Assembly: GCA_963662815.2 (NCBI GenBank)
Contig: CAXXWA010000042.1
Span: forward strand, 124,001-188,000
Length of the DNA: 64,000 bases
Direction: 5' to 3'
Source: JAPPHA01 sp963662815
Lineage (GTDB): Bacteria; Pseudomonadota; Alphaproteobacteria; Rhodobacterales; Rhodobacteraceae
Positions 8,642-17,314 of the stretch are shown here, piece by piece (within the stretch, counting starts at the first letter, position 1; each line of letters begins with the position of its first letter). The notes under the pieces are model-generated. The model was given only the letters and a program-made list of their open reading frames with translations, had not been told where the DNA came from and did not search any database. The position numbers and the translations under genes were made by a program.

Positions 8642-9576
8642 ATGGCCCTGCCACGCGCCCGGCACGACGCCCTCTTCCGTCTGCTCGTCTCCGACCCCGC
8701 CCGCGCCGCCCGGCTGCCGCGCGAATGCCTTCCCCCCGAGGTGGTCGCCCGGCTCGACCCCGAACGCCCGCCGGTGCATGTCGAGGGGGCGGCCATCGAC
8801 GGCGAGGGCAGCAGGACGCAGTCCGGCGCCATCTTCCGCCTCCGCCGCGGGGACGGCGGCGAGGCGGCCGTCCATGCTTTGCCCGAGCATGAAAGCCGGG
8901 TCGATCGCCGCACGCCGCTCCAGCTTGTCCGGCACGTGCTCGATGTCCGGGCCATGGAGACGGACGGCGGCCTGCCGCCCGTCATCCCGGTCGTGTTCTT
9001 CCACGGGCGCGAGCCGTGGACGGCGCCCCGCTCGGTCCGGGACATGATCCATGCGCCGGAGGGCCTGGAGCATCTCGCGCAGTCCTTCGGCCGCCACGCG
9101 GTTCACGATCTCGGCCGGACCGAGCCGCGGGGGCTGTCGCGGAGCGCCGAGGCGCGCGCGGCGCTGCCGGCGCCGGCCCGCGCGTTCCGCGACAACGTCA
9201 GCGACGCCGAGGCCGACCTGCTGGTCGCCGGAGTCGCGGAGACGGGGTTCGGGCGGCTGCATGCCCGGCCTGCACCGTCGAGCAGGCCAGCCTGCAGCCG
9301 GAGCGCATCGAAGCCGCGCTGCGGCGTGCGGGGACGGACCCGGAGAAAGTGGAGGAGGTCATGGGAACCGCCGCGCGGATCCGGACGGAAAGGGGAAGGG
9401 CCGCGGGCATCGCCGAGGGCAGGGCCGAAACGTTCCTGCGCCTGGCCCGCCGGAAGTTCGGCCGGCTGCCTGCCGCGCGCGCCGAGCAGGTCCGCGGCGC
9501 CTCTCCCGGGCAGATGGATGCCCGGCTTGACGCGCCGGACGTCGATTCGGCGTTCGAGGGCCGGACCAGGCATTGA
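8642..9576 (+). pseudogene. Rpn/YhgA-like recombination-promoting nuclease, frameshifted
   Basis: Similarity to the Rpn family (PD-(D/E)XK nuclease/putative transposase). It starts MALPRARHDALFRLLVSDP, continues through the core LPEHESRVDRRTPLQLVRHV and VIPVVFFHGREPW, and runs in frame 2 up to about 9255. The C-terminal part (VEQASLQPERIEAALRRAG, then ERGRAAGIAEGRAETFLRLA) continues in frame 1 to the stop at 9576. A single-base indel near 9250 therefore splits the gene. Rpn proteins are associated with mobile DNA, and this one opens the element-rich region. Confidence 0.7.
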
Positions 9577-10491
9577 ATCTGTCGCACGTTCGTTCCATCC
9601 CGGTTCGTTCTTGGCTTGGTTCTGCGTCCGGACTGTCCCGCAGTCCTGCGCTCGCCGTCATGGTGCGGTCTTTCGTCGGCCGCGGACAAGCAAGGGCGCT
9701 ACTCGTCCAGACGTTGCGGCAATGCCCCGAACGAGTGCCGGATTGACGGCCTGTTCAGCAGCGAACGTGCGTTGAACTCTATGGCCAACACGGAAGCCCC
9801 TCGGAAAACAGGTCGGGGCGATCCTTTCGCGACGAGCCTTGAGTCGCAATTCGCGCGACAAGTTCCGGATTGAACCGTCCTGATCCTGACGTCGCGAGGC
9901 AGTGCGCGGTCTCAGGGCATCGGATCGATCACGCGCGAACGGTCGTGAACGCAACAGCATCCGAGTGGCGCCCTGAGTTTTCCAACGCCTTGGTATTGGC
10001 CAAGGCACTCCGATGCGTTTGGTGGCCTGTCCTCCCCCGGACGTGGAGCATCCTGCAACCAGGGGCTTGATCGGTCACGGCCATCCTGCGGTCTCGCGCA
10101 AGCATTGGTGGTGACTTTGTACCTGCGATCGCAACGGGTGCGTTTCCGATATGGGGTAGTTTGTCCCGTGCCTGTTCACTTTTCGGGCGCTCCATGTTTG
10201 ACTATTGCAGTTTATCCGCACCGTTGAGTCATGTTTCTGCCGCTTCCGGGCCGTCCCTTCGGCTTCCTGCAGCGCGACAATCAGGATGAGAGTCTCGGGT
10301 AGGGGGCGGGTCCGGCGGCCGTCAACGCAAGGAGGGCGCAGCCCGACTGGAGTTGACGGCCGCCGGAAGGAAGTTTTTTCGCCCCCCTCCCGCGCCTCCC
10401 TTGGTGTCTACGGCTGGCCGGATGCCGACCTTGCAACAATTCTCGAGCAGAGGAGAGCAAGGTGCCGGGTCACCATGCAACGGACAACCGG
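9577..10491. other. Gene-free stretch before the IS21 remnant
   Basis: About 900 bases with only short, family-less open frames on both strands. The one clear structure is the long hairpin at 10311-10367. It may include the decayed left end of the IS21 element, but I could not identify terminal repeats. Confidence 0.4.
10311..10367. repeat. Long perfect inverted repeat (16 bp arms)
   Basis: Arms TCCGGCGGCCGTCAAC (10311-10326) and its exact reverse complement (10352-10367) flank a 25-base centre. A TTTTTT run follows about 7 bases after the right arm. This may be a strong intrinsic terminator or a structured site tied to the neighbouring mobile elements. Confidence 0.6.
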
Positions 10492-11825
10492 ATGAGGTCT
10501 TTCATGAAACACGGGGAATCCCGTTCGACGGAAGCGGCCGCTGCCAAGGCCGGCTTCAGCGCCCGCAGCGGCTGCCGGATCAACCAGGATCCGACGCTTC
10601 CCTCACGGAAAAAGGCCCCGCGGGGGCGGCGGCGCCCGGACCCGCTGGCCGGGATGTTTGAAGAGGAAGTCGTGCCGATGCTGGAAGCCGATCCGGGCAT
10701 TCGCGCGTTTGGAGTGTTCGAGGAGCCGATGCGGCGCCGCCCCGATCCGGACCCGGGCGTCCGGCGCACCCTGGAGCGCCGCATCCGCGACTGGCGGGCA
10801 TGCCATGGCCCCGACTGGGAGGCGGTCTTCCGTCAGACCCGCGAGCCGGGCCGGCTCGGCCTGTCGGAATTCGCCAACATGAACGCTCCCGGCGCCGCCA
10901 TTGCCGGACAGCAGCCGGCTCGCATGCTGCATCGCTTCCGGCTCCCCTGGTCGGGGTTCCGGCATGCGGAGGCGGGTCCCGGCGGCGAGAGCTTCACGGC
11001 CCCGGCCCCGGGACTGCAGGCGGCGCTCCGGTCCCCGGGCGGCGCGCCGGGCGAGCGCCGCACCGACAGCCTGTCTGCGGAATTCCGGAACCGCTGCACG
11101 GACGATGCCGAGGACATGACCGAACGCTGTCTCCTGCCATGTCGGCGCTGCGGGACGACCCCGCCCCGAAACAGCCGCGGCATCGCCCGCGGGAACGGCG
11201 TGATCGAGAGCCCGCACGGCCACCTCGAGCGCGAGATCGCGGGCGCGCCTGCGCTGCGCGGATCGGCGGACTTTGCCGATGCCGCGGCCTGTCGCGCCTT
11301 TATCGCCGGGATCGTCGGACGCGGCAATGCACGCCGGTCCGGGCGCATCAGGGCCGAACGCGCCACGCTTCGGGACCTGCCGCCGATGCGCACGACGGAC
11401 TGCGAGGAAACCGGCATCGACGCCGCCTCGTCCAGAGGCTTCATCCTGAAACGGGCGTCCTGCACCGTGCCCTCGCAGCTGATCGGCCGCCGGCTCGGGG
11501 TCCGGCCCTGCGACGGCCGCCTCAAACTCCATGCCGGCGCTGTCCGCCGCTCGAGCCTGCCGCGCAGAGCCGTTCCCGCGCGAGGCCTGCCGCCGCTGCT
11601 TCGAGACGGCGTTGTCGGAGGCGGGCGAACGCGCTGCCTGCCGACTGACGGCGAGGCTCCCAGGCCGGCCCATGAGGAGTACTGCGAGGCGGCGCCGGCG
11701 GCCGAGATAGACGGCTGCCTCGCCGCCGGGATGCTGCCGGACCTCGACAGCCTCGGGACCCGGTTCGCGCCGGAGCCCGGCGCGATGCCCGAGGTTCGCG
11801 TCATGCGGGCGCCGCTCGCCGGCCA
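10492..11825 (+). pseudogene. istA: IS21 family transposase (istA), decayed and 3'-truncated
   Basis: Clear IstA similarity: MKHGESRSTEAAAAKAGFSA, then RRRPDPLAGMFEEEVVPML, GVRRTLERRIRDWRA, GGESF, RTDSLSAEFRN, NGVIESPHGHLEREI and VPSQLIGRRLGVR. Several features mark decay. The first catalytic Asp segment reads GLSEFANMN where the family has Asp. Around 11560-11640 the matching sequence (EPFPREACRRCFETAL) is in another frame, and the segment between the beta-barrel and the C-terminal tail is shortened. Similarity stops near 11825, where a group II intron reverse-transcriptase tail begins. No istB was found. Confidence 0.75.
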
Positions 11826-11968
11826 TGGCTGCGCGTCTTGCGACGCCGGTCGCAGAAGGACCGCTTGCGTGGGATAGGGTCGACCTGCTGGCGACGGTCT
11901 TCCGGCCACCGCTGCGGATCGTGCACCCATGGCCGAACACGCGGTTTGCCGTCAATCACCCGGTGCAG
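11826..11968 (+). pseudogene. Group II intron reverse transcriptase, C-terminal fragment (outer intron)
   Basis: The fragment reads WLRVLRRRSQKDRL, then after a one-base loss AWDRVDLLATVF, then PPLRIVHPWPNTRFAVNHP. This is the characteristic basic tail of bacterial group II intron maturases. The frame break lies near 11868. The rest of the protein is absent, and the upstream sequence is istA. Confidence 0.72.
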
Positions 11969-12000
11969 GAGCCTCGTGCCTTGACGGGCATGCGGGGATC
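11969..12000 (+). ncRNA. Group II intron domain V (outer intron)
   Basis: A 32-base hairpin beginning GAGCC and ending GGGGATC, with the AGC catalytic triad at the 5' strand and an upper stem GUGCC/GGGCAU. It directly follows the maturase tail, the expected position. Confidence 0.65.
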
Positions 12001-12230
12001 TGGTGTGCCAGGCGAACTGGCGGAAGGCAGGAGGTGAAAGTCCTCCGGAACGAGGGAGCAGCCAATTCACGTTTCTCCGCGAGCCGTGCGTCGGCTCCCG
12101 CGGGGGGCAGGCGAAGCGTCGGCAGCGGCACGGGCGGGCAGGGCCGTTGAGCATCGAAAAGACGATGGTCCGGGGCGCCGAGGCTCCCGGACCGGTCGAA
12201 GGCAGCATCGCAGGCATCGTTTTGGCGGGA

Positions 12231-12240
12231 TGTCGGCGGG
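12231..12240. repeat. Target site duplication, left copy
   Basis: TGTCGGCGGG directly left of the IS terminal repeat. The identical 10-mer occurs at 16534-16543, after the tandem introns. Ten bases fits the 9-12 bp duplications of the IS4 superfamily. Confidence 0.8.
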
Positions 12241-14743
12241 CAATGGCATTTCATTTGGCCGGCAGGATCGCGATGCCGTTCCGCGCGCGGCGCCAGCCGG
12301 CTGATTCCGCGTCCTTTTTCCGCCTGCTCCGCCTTTCCGCCCCGGGGGTTGACACGTCCTCCCTTTCGTGGCATGCCACGCTCGCATCAATCCGTCCCGC
12401 CGGGAGCTTTCAGCCATGGACCCGCGAATCGCAGCCCTCAAGTCCACCACCTTCCTCGGCCGGCGCTTCACGCGGCGCCAGATCGCCGACATCCGGGAAA
12501 CGGTTGAACTGTTCCCGAACGACAGCCGCAACGAGCTGTCGAAGACCATCTGCGAGCACCTGAACTGGACCACGCCGAAGGGCGACTACCGCGTCGCGGC
12601 GGGCCTGCGGCTTCTCGAGCACCTGGAGGAATGCGGGATCCTGACCCTTCCGGAGAAGCGCGACACCGCGGCGAAGTCGGCGCGCGGGCCGATCGTCCGC
12701 GTGCGGGCCTCCGACCCGCAGCCCGAGATCGCCTGCGGTCTCGAGGCCCTGGAGCCCCTGTCGCTGGAGGAGGCGGCGTCTCCGGAGGACGTGGCGCTGT
12801 GGAAGGCGCTCGTCGACCGCTACCACTATCTCGGATGCCCGCGGCCCTTCGGGCCGTCCGTCCGCTGGTTCGTCCGCGACCGCCGCGGGCGGCCTCTCGC
12901 GGTGCTGCTGTTCGAGGCGGCGGCGCGGACGCTGCCGGTCCGGGACGAGTGGATCGGGTGGAGCGCGGCCGACCGCGACCGCCGGCTGCACCTCGCGGTG
13001 TCGAACAGCCGCTTCCTGGTGGTGCCATGGGTCCGCGTCGACAACCTTGCGTCGAAGGCGCTGGCGATGGCGCTGCGCCAACTGCCCGGCAGTTGGGAGG
13101 AGCGGCACGCCTGCCGCCCGGTCCTGTGCGAGACCTTCGTCGACCCGACCCGCTTCGACGGCGCCTGCTACAGGGCCGCCGGCTGGCAGCGGATCGGCAT
13201 GACCGCCGGCAAGCGCAGCGGGCGCGGCGCCAAGCCGGCCAAGGAGATCCTGGTCAGGGCGCTGGACCCGGCGTTCCGCGAGATCCTGAAGGGAGAGGCG
13301 AAACCGAAGCCGAAGCCGAAGCGCCGCGGCAAGTCCCCTGCGTCCGCCTCCGACGGCCGCTTCGTCGCCATGTGGTCCCGGATCGCCGACGCGGCCGCCG
13401 GCATCGCCGCCCGCCACGACCGGGAGTGGATGCAGAGACGCCGGGTGACGGACAGCCTCGTCGTCATGCTGTTCGTGTTCCGACTGGTGCTGGCGCGCGG
13501 ACGGAAAGGCTACGCCACCGTGACGGCCGAGCTGTGGGAGCAGTGCCGGAAGTCCGGCATCGCGCTGCCGCAGCCGCAGCCGGTCGCCGCCTCCTCGATC
13601 TGCAAGGCGCGCGCCCGCGTGCACGAGGACCTGTTCCGGGACCTGCACCGCGAGATCCTCGCGCACGGCATCCACGACCCGAACTGGAACGGACACCGGA
13701 CCTTCGCCGTCGACGGCTCCAAGCTCAACCTGCCGCGCCCGCTCGTCGATGCCGGATATCCGCTCCCGAACGACGGCGCCCACTACCCGCAGGGCCTGCT
13801 GTCCTGCCTGTACAGGCTCGACAACCGCATGCCCGTCGACTTCCTCCTCGCGTCCGATGCCGACGAACGCGCCGCCGCGCTCACCCATCTCGACGCGCTC
13901 TCCCCCGGCGACGTCGTGGCCTTCGACCGGGGATATTTCTCCTTCGTCATGCTGCACGCCATGACCGTGCGCGGCCTGCATCCGGTGTTCCGCATCCAGC
14001 GCAGCTCCGCCGCCGCCTTCAACAGCTTCCGCGACGGCGACCGCGACGACGCCCGCATCAGGATCACCCCGGGAAAGGAGGCCCTGCGCAAGCTGCGGGC
14101 CGCAGGCTTCGCAACCCCGGTCCCTCCGGTCGTCCTGCGCATGGTCCGCTACGATATCGCCGATGAACGATACGTGCTCGCCACGACCCTCGACGACCCG
14201 GACCGGTACAGCGTGGCGGACCTCTCGGACCTCTATCACGGACGCTGGTCGATCGAGGAACTGTACAAGACTTCCAAACATGTCATCGCGGTGGACGAAT
14301 TCCACGGCAGGACCGAACGCGGCGTCCGCCAGGAACTCTACGCCCATTTCAACCTCATCGCCATGGCACGCCTGTTCTCCAATCAGGGCGACAGCCTCCT
14401 CGACGACATGCACGAAGGCGACCTGCCGAAGAGGCGGACGAACTTCTCCAACGCACTGGCCATGCTCGCAATCAACCTCGAGGAGATGATCCTGGCCCAG
14501 ACCGCGGCCCTGGCCGACACCGTCGGGCGCATGGCGGACTCGATCCTCGCGGTCAGGGCGCGGCTGCGGCCGGGACGGTCGTTCCCGCGCCGCTCGCGAA
14601 AACCGGTCGGAAAGTGGAGCCGCAAGCGAGAGCAGACCGCGTAGCCCGAAACCCGCCGTCCGGACCGGAAAGGGGCACGGCAGCCCCGAACCGCTCGCGC
14701 AGCCTTAAGGAAACGACGCCGAAACGTTAAGGAAATGCCATTG
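12241..14743 (+). mobile_element. IS4-type insertion sequence with DruA-fused transposase
   Basis: A 2503 bp element bounded by perfect 12 bp inverted repeats, CAATGGCATTTC at 12241-12252 and GAAATGCCATTG at 14732-14743. Similarity extends to about 15 bp with one mismatch. It carries one intact transposase gene. It lies inside domain I-IV sequence of the inner group II intron. The right target duplication does not touch the right terminus: 1790 bp of tandem group II introns lie between them. Confidence 0.85.
12416..14644 (+). CDS. IS4-type transposase with N-terminal DruA (DUF4338) domain
   Basis: A 742-residue fusion. Residues 1 to about 300 are a DruA/DUF4338 domain: TFLGRRFTRRQIADIRE, then DRYHYLGCPRPFGPSVRWFV, RDEWIGWSAADRDRRL, SNSRFLVVPWVRVDNLASKA and CRAAGW-like CYRAAGWQRIG. 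A Lys/Pro-rich linker (KPKPKPKRRGKSP) leads to an IS4-type DDE transposase domain, with Asp in FAVDGSKLNLPR, Asp in VVAFDRGYFSF and Glu in GRWSIEELYKTSKH. All three catalytic residues are present. DruA is known as a component of the Druantia anti-phage system; its role here, possibly end recognition or DNA processing, is unknown. ATG 12416 has GGGAG upstream. Confidence 0.85.
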   Translation: MDPRIAALKSTTFLGRRFTRRQIADIRETVELFPNDSRNELSKTICEHLNWTTPKGDYRVAAGLRLLEHLEECGILTLPEKRDTAAKSARGPIVRVRASDPQPEIACGLEALEPLSLEEAASPEDVALWKALVDRYHYLGCPRPFGPSVRWFVRDRRGRPLAVLLFEAAARTLPVRDEWIGWSAADRDRRLHLAVSNSRFLVVPWVRVDNLASKALAMALRQLPGSWEERHACRPVLCETFVDPTRFDGACYRAAGWQRIGMTAGKRSGRGAKPAKEILVRALDPAFREILKGEAKPKPKPKRRGKSPASASDGRFVAMWSRIADAAAGIAARHDREWMQRRRVTDSLVVMLFVFRLVLARGRKGYATVTAELWEQCRKSGIALPQPQPVAASSICKARARVHEDLFRDLHREILAHGIHDPNWNGHRTFAVDGSKLNLPRPLVDAGYPLPNDGAHYPQGLLSCLYRLDNRMPVDFLLASDADERAAALTHLDALSPGDVVAFDRGYFSFVMLHAMTVRGLHPVFRIQRSSAAAFNSFRDGDRDDARIRITPGKEALRKLRAAGFATPVPPVVLRMVRYDIADERYVLATTLDDPDRYSVADLSDLYHGRWSIEELYKTSKHVIAVDEFHGRTERGVRQELYAHFNLIAMARLFSNQGDSLLDDMHEGDLPKRRTNFSNALAMLAINLEEMILAQTAALADTVGRMADSILAVRARLRPGRSFPRRSRKPVGKWSRKREQTA

Positions 14744-15638
14744 GTGCGCCGTGGAAAGGCGCATTCTCCTTGCGGGTGCGAATCCCGCTCAACACCTGTC
14801 GCTCCGGTTGATAGCGACCGCGGCGGATCATGGAGGCAACGACATGGTTTGAAGCACTGCGGACAAAAGGGCCGCCGTTGGGCGGCTCAGCGACCATGCA
14901 GGCCGGAACGTGAAGTGAACGCTGAGCAGGCCTCGAAAATCCCAATGCGGGTGGCGACCCTCCCAATGGCAGGGGAAGCCTGGCATCGGTCGGGAAGCGA
15001 GCGACGGACGCACCGACCGGATCCGCCGGGGTAGTGGCGTCGGCATGCATGGAAGATGGAGAATGCAGCAACACGGGAAGCCCTGTCGGTGGCGTGCACG
15101 CGCCAACCGGAAATCCGCAAGGACCGGTCCGGGCCGTCAGGGTGGCGGAGAGGCCCGTAGTACTGGGGACGCCGGGCAATGCCGGTCGAGGGAAGGGGCC
15201 TCAGGTGAGGAGGGACGCGGAAAGGATGAACGCCTGCGGGAGTGGCTCTGCCTATTACCCCGCCTTGAGGGCAGAGACTTCGGAACGCGTCACATGCGGA
15301 AGCGAAGGGGTCGGACCCAGACGGTTCGACGCTGCCGGGGCGTTGACAGGCCCGGCGGCACACCGGAAACGACGCGGGAGGCAGGAAGGCTGGCGTGCAG
15401 CGGCCTTGGGCACCGGACCAACCGGCTCCTCCCTCCCACGACCCGTTCCGGTGGTCCGTGTGCGAGGTGCATGATCCCACTGGAGAGCCCGGTGCGGGAA
15501 ATCCGCACGCCGGGTTCGGAGAGCGGGGGCGAGGAAACGTGGCTACGGGAGAGACTGAGGCACCGGCACATGGCGAAAGCCGCCGGCAAACTGCTACTCC
15601 CTCGACCTACGGCAGGGCGCGCCTCCCCCCGACTCTAC
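14744..15638 (+). mobile_element. ORF-less group II intron, copy 1
   Basis: An 895 bp unit beginning GTGCG and ending CTCTAC, matching group II ends GUGYG and AY. Domain V is at 15485-15517 (GAGCCCGG...CCGGGTTC, AGC triad, 2-base bulge). The domain VI stem pairs AGAGCGGGGG (15520-15529) with CCCCCG and CTCT around a single unpaired A at 15632, 7 bases from the 3' end. The stem encloses about 96 bases. No maturase ORF is recognisable in the domain IV region. It starts at the first base after the IS right end. Confidence 0.85.
15485..15517 (+). ncRNA. Group II intron domain V, copy 1
   Basis: A 33-base hairpin with basal stem GAGCCCGG/CCGGGTTC (including the usual G.U in the AGC triad), a two-base bulge CG on the 3' strand, upper stem TGCGG/CCGCA and a GAAA-type loop. 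Confidence 0.8.
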
Positions 15639-16533
15639 GTGCGCCGTGGAAAGGCGCATTCTCCTTGCGGGTGCGAATCCCGCTCAACACCTGTCGCTCC
15701 GGTTGATAGCGACCGCGGCGGATCATGGAGGCAACGACATGGTTTGAAGCACTGCGGACAAAAGGGCCGCCGTTGGGCGGCTCAGCGACCATGCAGGCCG
15801 GAACGTGAAGTGAACGCTGAGCAGGCCTCGAAAATCCCAATGCGGGTGGCGACCCTCCCAATGGCAGGGGAAGCCTGGCATCGGTCGGGAAGCGAGCGAC
15901 GGACGCACCGACCGGATCCGCCGGGGTAGTGGCGTCGGCATGCATGGAAGATGGAGAATGCAGCAACACGGGAAGCCCTGTCGGTGGCGTGCACGCGCCA
16001 ACCGGAAATCCGCAAGGACCGGTCCGGGCCGTCAGGGTGGCGGAGAGGCCCGTAGTACTGGGGACGCCGGGCAATGCCGGTCGAGGGAAGGGGCCTCAGG
16101 TGAGGAGGGACGCGGAAAGGATGAACGCCTGCGGGAGTGGCTCTGCCTATTACCCCGCCTTGAGGGCAGAGACTTCGGAACGCGTCACATGCGGAAGCGA
16201 AGGGGTCGGACCCAGACGGTTCGACGCTGCCGGGGCGTTGACAGGCCCGGCGGCACACCGGAAACGACGCGGGAGGCAGGAAGGCTGGCGTGCAGCGGCC
16301 TTGGGCACCGGACCAACCGGCTCCTCCCTCCCACGACCCGTTCCGGTGGTCCGTGTGCGAGGTGCATGATCCCACTGGAGAGCCCGGTGCGGGAAATCCG
16401 CACGCCGGGTTCGGAGAGCGGGGGCGAGGAAACGTGGCTACGGGAGAGACTGAGGCACCGGCACATGGCGAAAGCCGCCGGCAAACTGCTACTCCCTCGA
16501 CCTACGGCAGGGCGCGCCTCCCCCCGACTCTAC
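15639..16533 (+). mobile_element. ORF-less group II intron, copy 2
   Basis: An apparently identical 895 bp repeat of 14744-15638, head to tail with no exon base between the copies. The repeat unit boundaries coincide exactly with the group II intron ends. Domain V is at 16380-16412, the domain VI stem runs 16415-16531 and the candidate branch A is at 16527. It is followed directly by the right target duplication of the IS4-type element. Confidence 0.85.
16380..16412 (+). ncRNA. Group II intron domain V, copy 2
   Basis: Identical to the copy 1 domain V: AGC triad, two-base bulge and GAAA-type loop. Confidence 0.8.
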
Positions 16534-16543
16534 TGTCGGCGGG
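16534..16543. repeat. Target site duplication, right copy
   Basis: TGTCGGCGGG, identical to 12231-12240. The two copies bracket the IS element plus both tandem introns as one block. Confidence 0.8.
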
Positions 16544-16703
16544 CCCCGCGGTGCCGGAGAACCCGTGCACGTCCGCATGCCTTCTGTCGGGATCCCGGGA
16601 GGTCTTCCAACCGCCCCGCCCTCGTATGGGGCCGCATAGGGAATGGAGAATGCCGAAGCCTGTGATGAACGGCTTGAAGAAGCCGGACGAGGCCGCATGA
16701 CCT

Positions 16704-17242
16704 GTGATGGCGGCGAACAAGGGAGCGCACGCTCCTGCGGAGCCGCCGGAGGAAAGGGTCCCGACCAAGGGGAATCCGGGAGGCCAAGGCACGCGCCGGA
16801 CGCAGCGCCGGGCAAGCGTGCCGCAGGCGGCCGGCCGGATGCGGCAAGCTGCAGGGAGAAGCCCGAAGGAGCGTCTCGCGGCGCTCTTCCGCCATGGCGC
16901 GCCGGAAACGCTCGCCGCGTCCCGTTTCGCGTTGAAGGAGGACGCGGCGGCCGGTGTCGACGGCGCGACGCGGGCGATGTGCGGCGAAGGTCCGGAGAGC
17001 GGCTGCTCGACCTCCGCCGCCGCCTGCACGGCGGAGGAGCATGCCGGGCGCCGCCTGTCCGGCGGCTGCGCGCCTTTCGCCACAGGCTTCAACGCCTCCG
17101 GCTGCGGGCGCTGCGTCGGCGGTCCTGGCGTCGCCGCTTCGACTGGAAGCGTCTGGAACGCATGACCGAAATCCCTTGGCGACGCGTCTCCATCCGCCAC
17201 CCGTGGCCGGACCGGCGGTTCGCCGTCAGGCACCTGTGGCAG
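16704..17242 (+). pseudogene. Group II intron reverse transcriptase with core deleted (inner intron)
   Basis: The N-terminal part reads TRRTQRRASVPQAAGRMRQ, then RLAALFRHGAPETLAASRFA and KEDAAAGVDGATR. It shifts frame near 16980 and continues as GERLLDLRRRLHGGGACRAP. Without the reverse-transcriptase core (no YxDD motif), it passes straight to the maturase tail LRALRRRSWRRRFDWKRLER and IRHPWPDRRFAVRHL. About half or more of the usual protein is missing. Domain V follows immediately. Confidence 0.75.
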
Positions 17243-17314
17243 GAGCCGGATGGGCTGACGTCCATGTCCGGATCCGTGCGGGGGGTGCGCAGCAATGCGC
17301 ATTCCTGCCGCGAC
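17243..17314 (+). ncRNA. Domains V and VI of the inner group II intron
   Basis: Domain V is 17243-17274 (GAGCCGGATGG...CCATGTCCGGATC). Domain VI is 17276-17314, a hairpin with tip TGCGC/GCGCA and base GCGG/CCGC. Where the outer intron has TTCCTACC, this one has TTCCTGCC, losing the expected bulged A. Confidence 0.65.

Larger units (their letters stand above)
12003..17314 (+). mobile_element. Inner group II intron (twintron), itself interrupted by an IS element and two introns
   Basis: It begins GTGTG (consensus GUGYG) immediately after the outer domain V and ends CCGCGAC at 17314, where the outer intron resumes. Domain I sequence at 12003-12240 includes the typical GGAGGTGAAAGTCCTCC segment. 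Domain IV with a wrecked maturase ORF, domain V and domain VI lie at 16544-17314. Removing the IS block leaves about 1.0 kb. The base aligned with the outer intron's branch A is G here (TTCCTGCC against TTCCTACC), so self-splicing is probably lost. Confidence 0.75.

Noticed and set aside
12410..14413. Long antisense open frame (667 codons) opposite the IS4-type transposase
   Set aside because: High GC leaves the complementary frame free of stops. It has a low-complexity His/Val/Arg-rich composition and no family resemblance, while the + strand shows clear domains.
12416..14644. A Druantia defence system
   Set aside because: Only a DruA-type domain is present, fused to a transposase within inverted repeats. 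No DruB-E or DruM-like genes lie nearby.
14744..16533. Tandem 895 bp repeat as an assembly artefact
   Set aside because: Not fully excluded, but the repeat borders coincide exactly with group II intron ends and with an IS terminus and target duplication, which an assembly error would not produce by chance.
14735..16665. Several open frames of 100-290 codons in both directions inside the duplicated 895 bp units
   Set aside because: The DNA is structured group II intron RNA with domain V and VI. The frames repeat identically with the intron and show no protein family.
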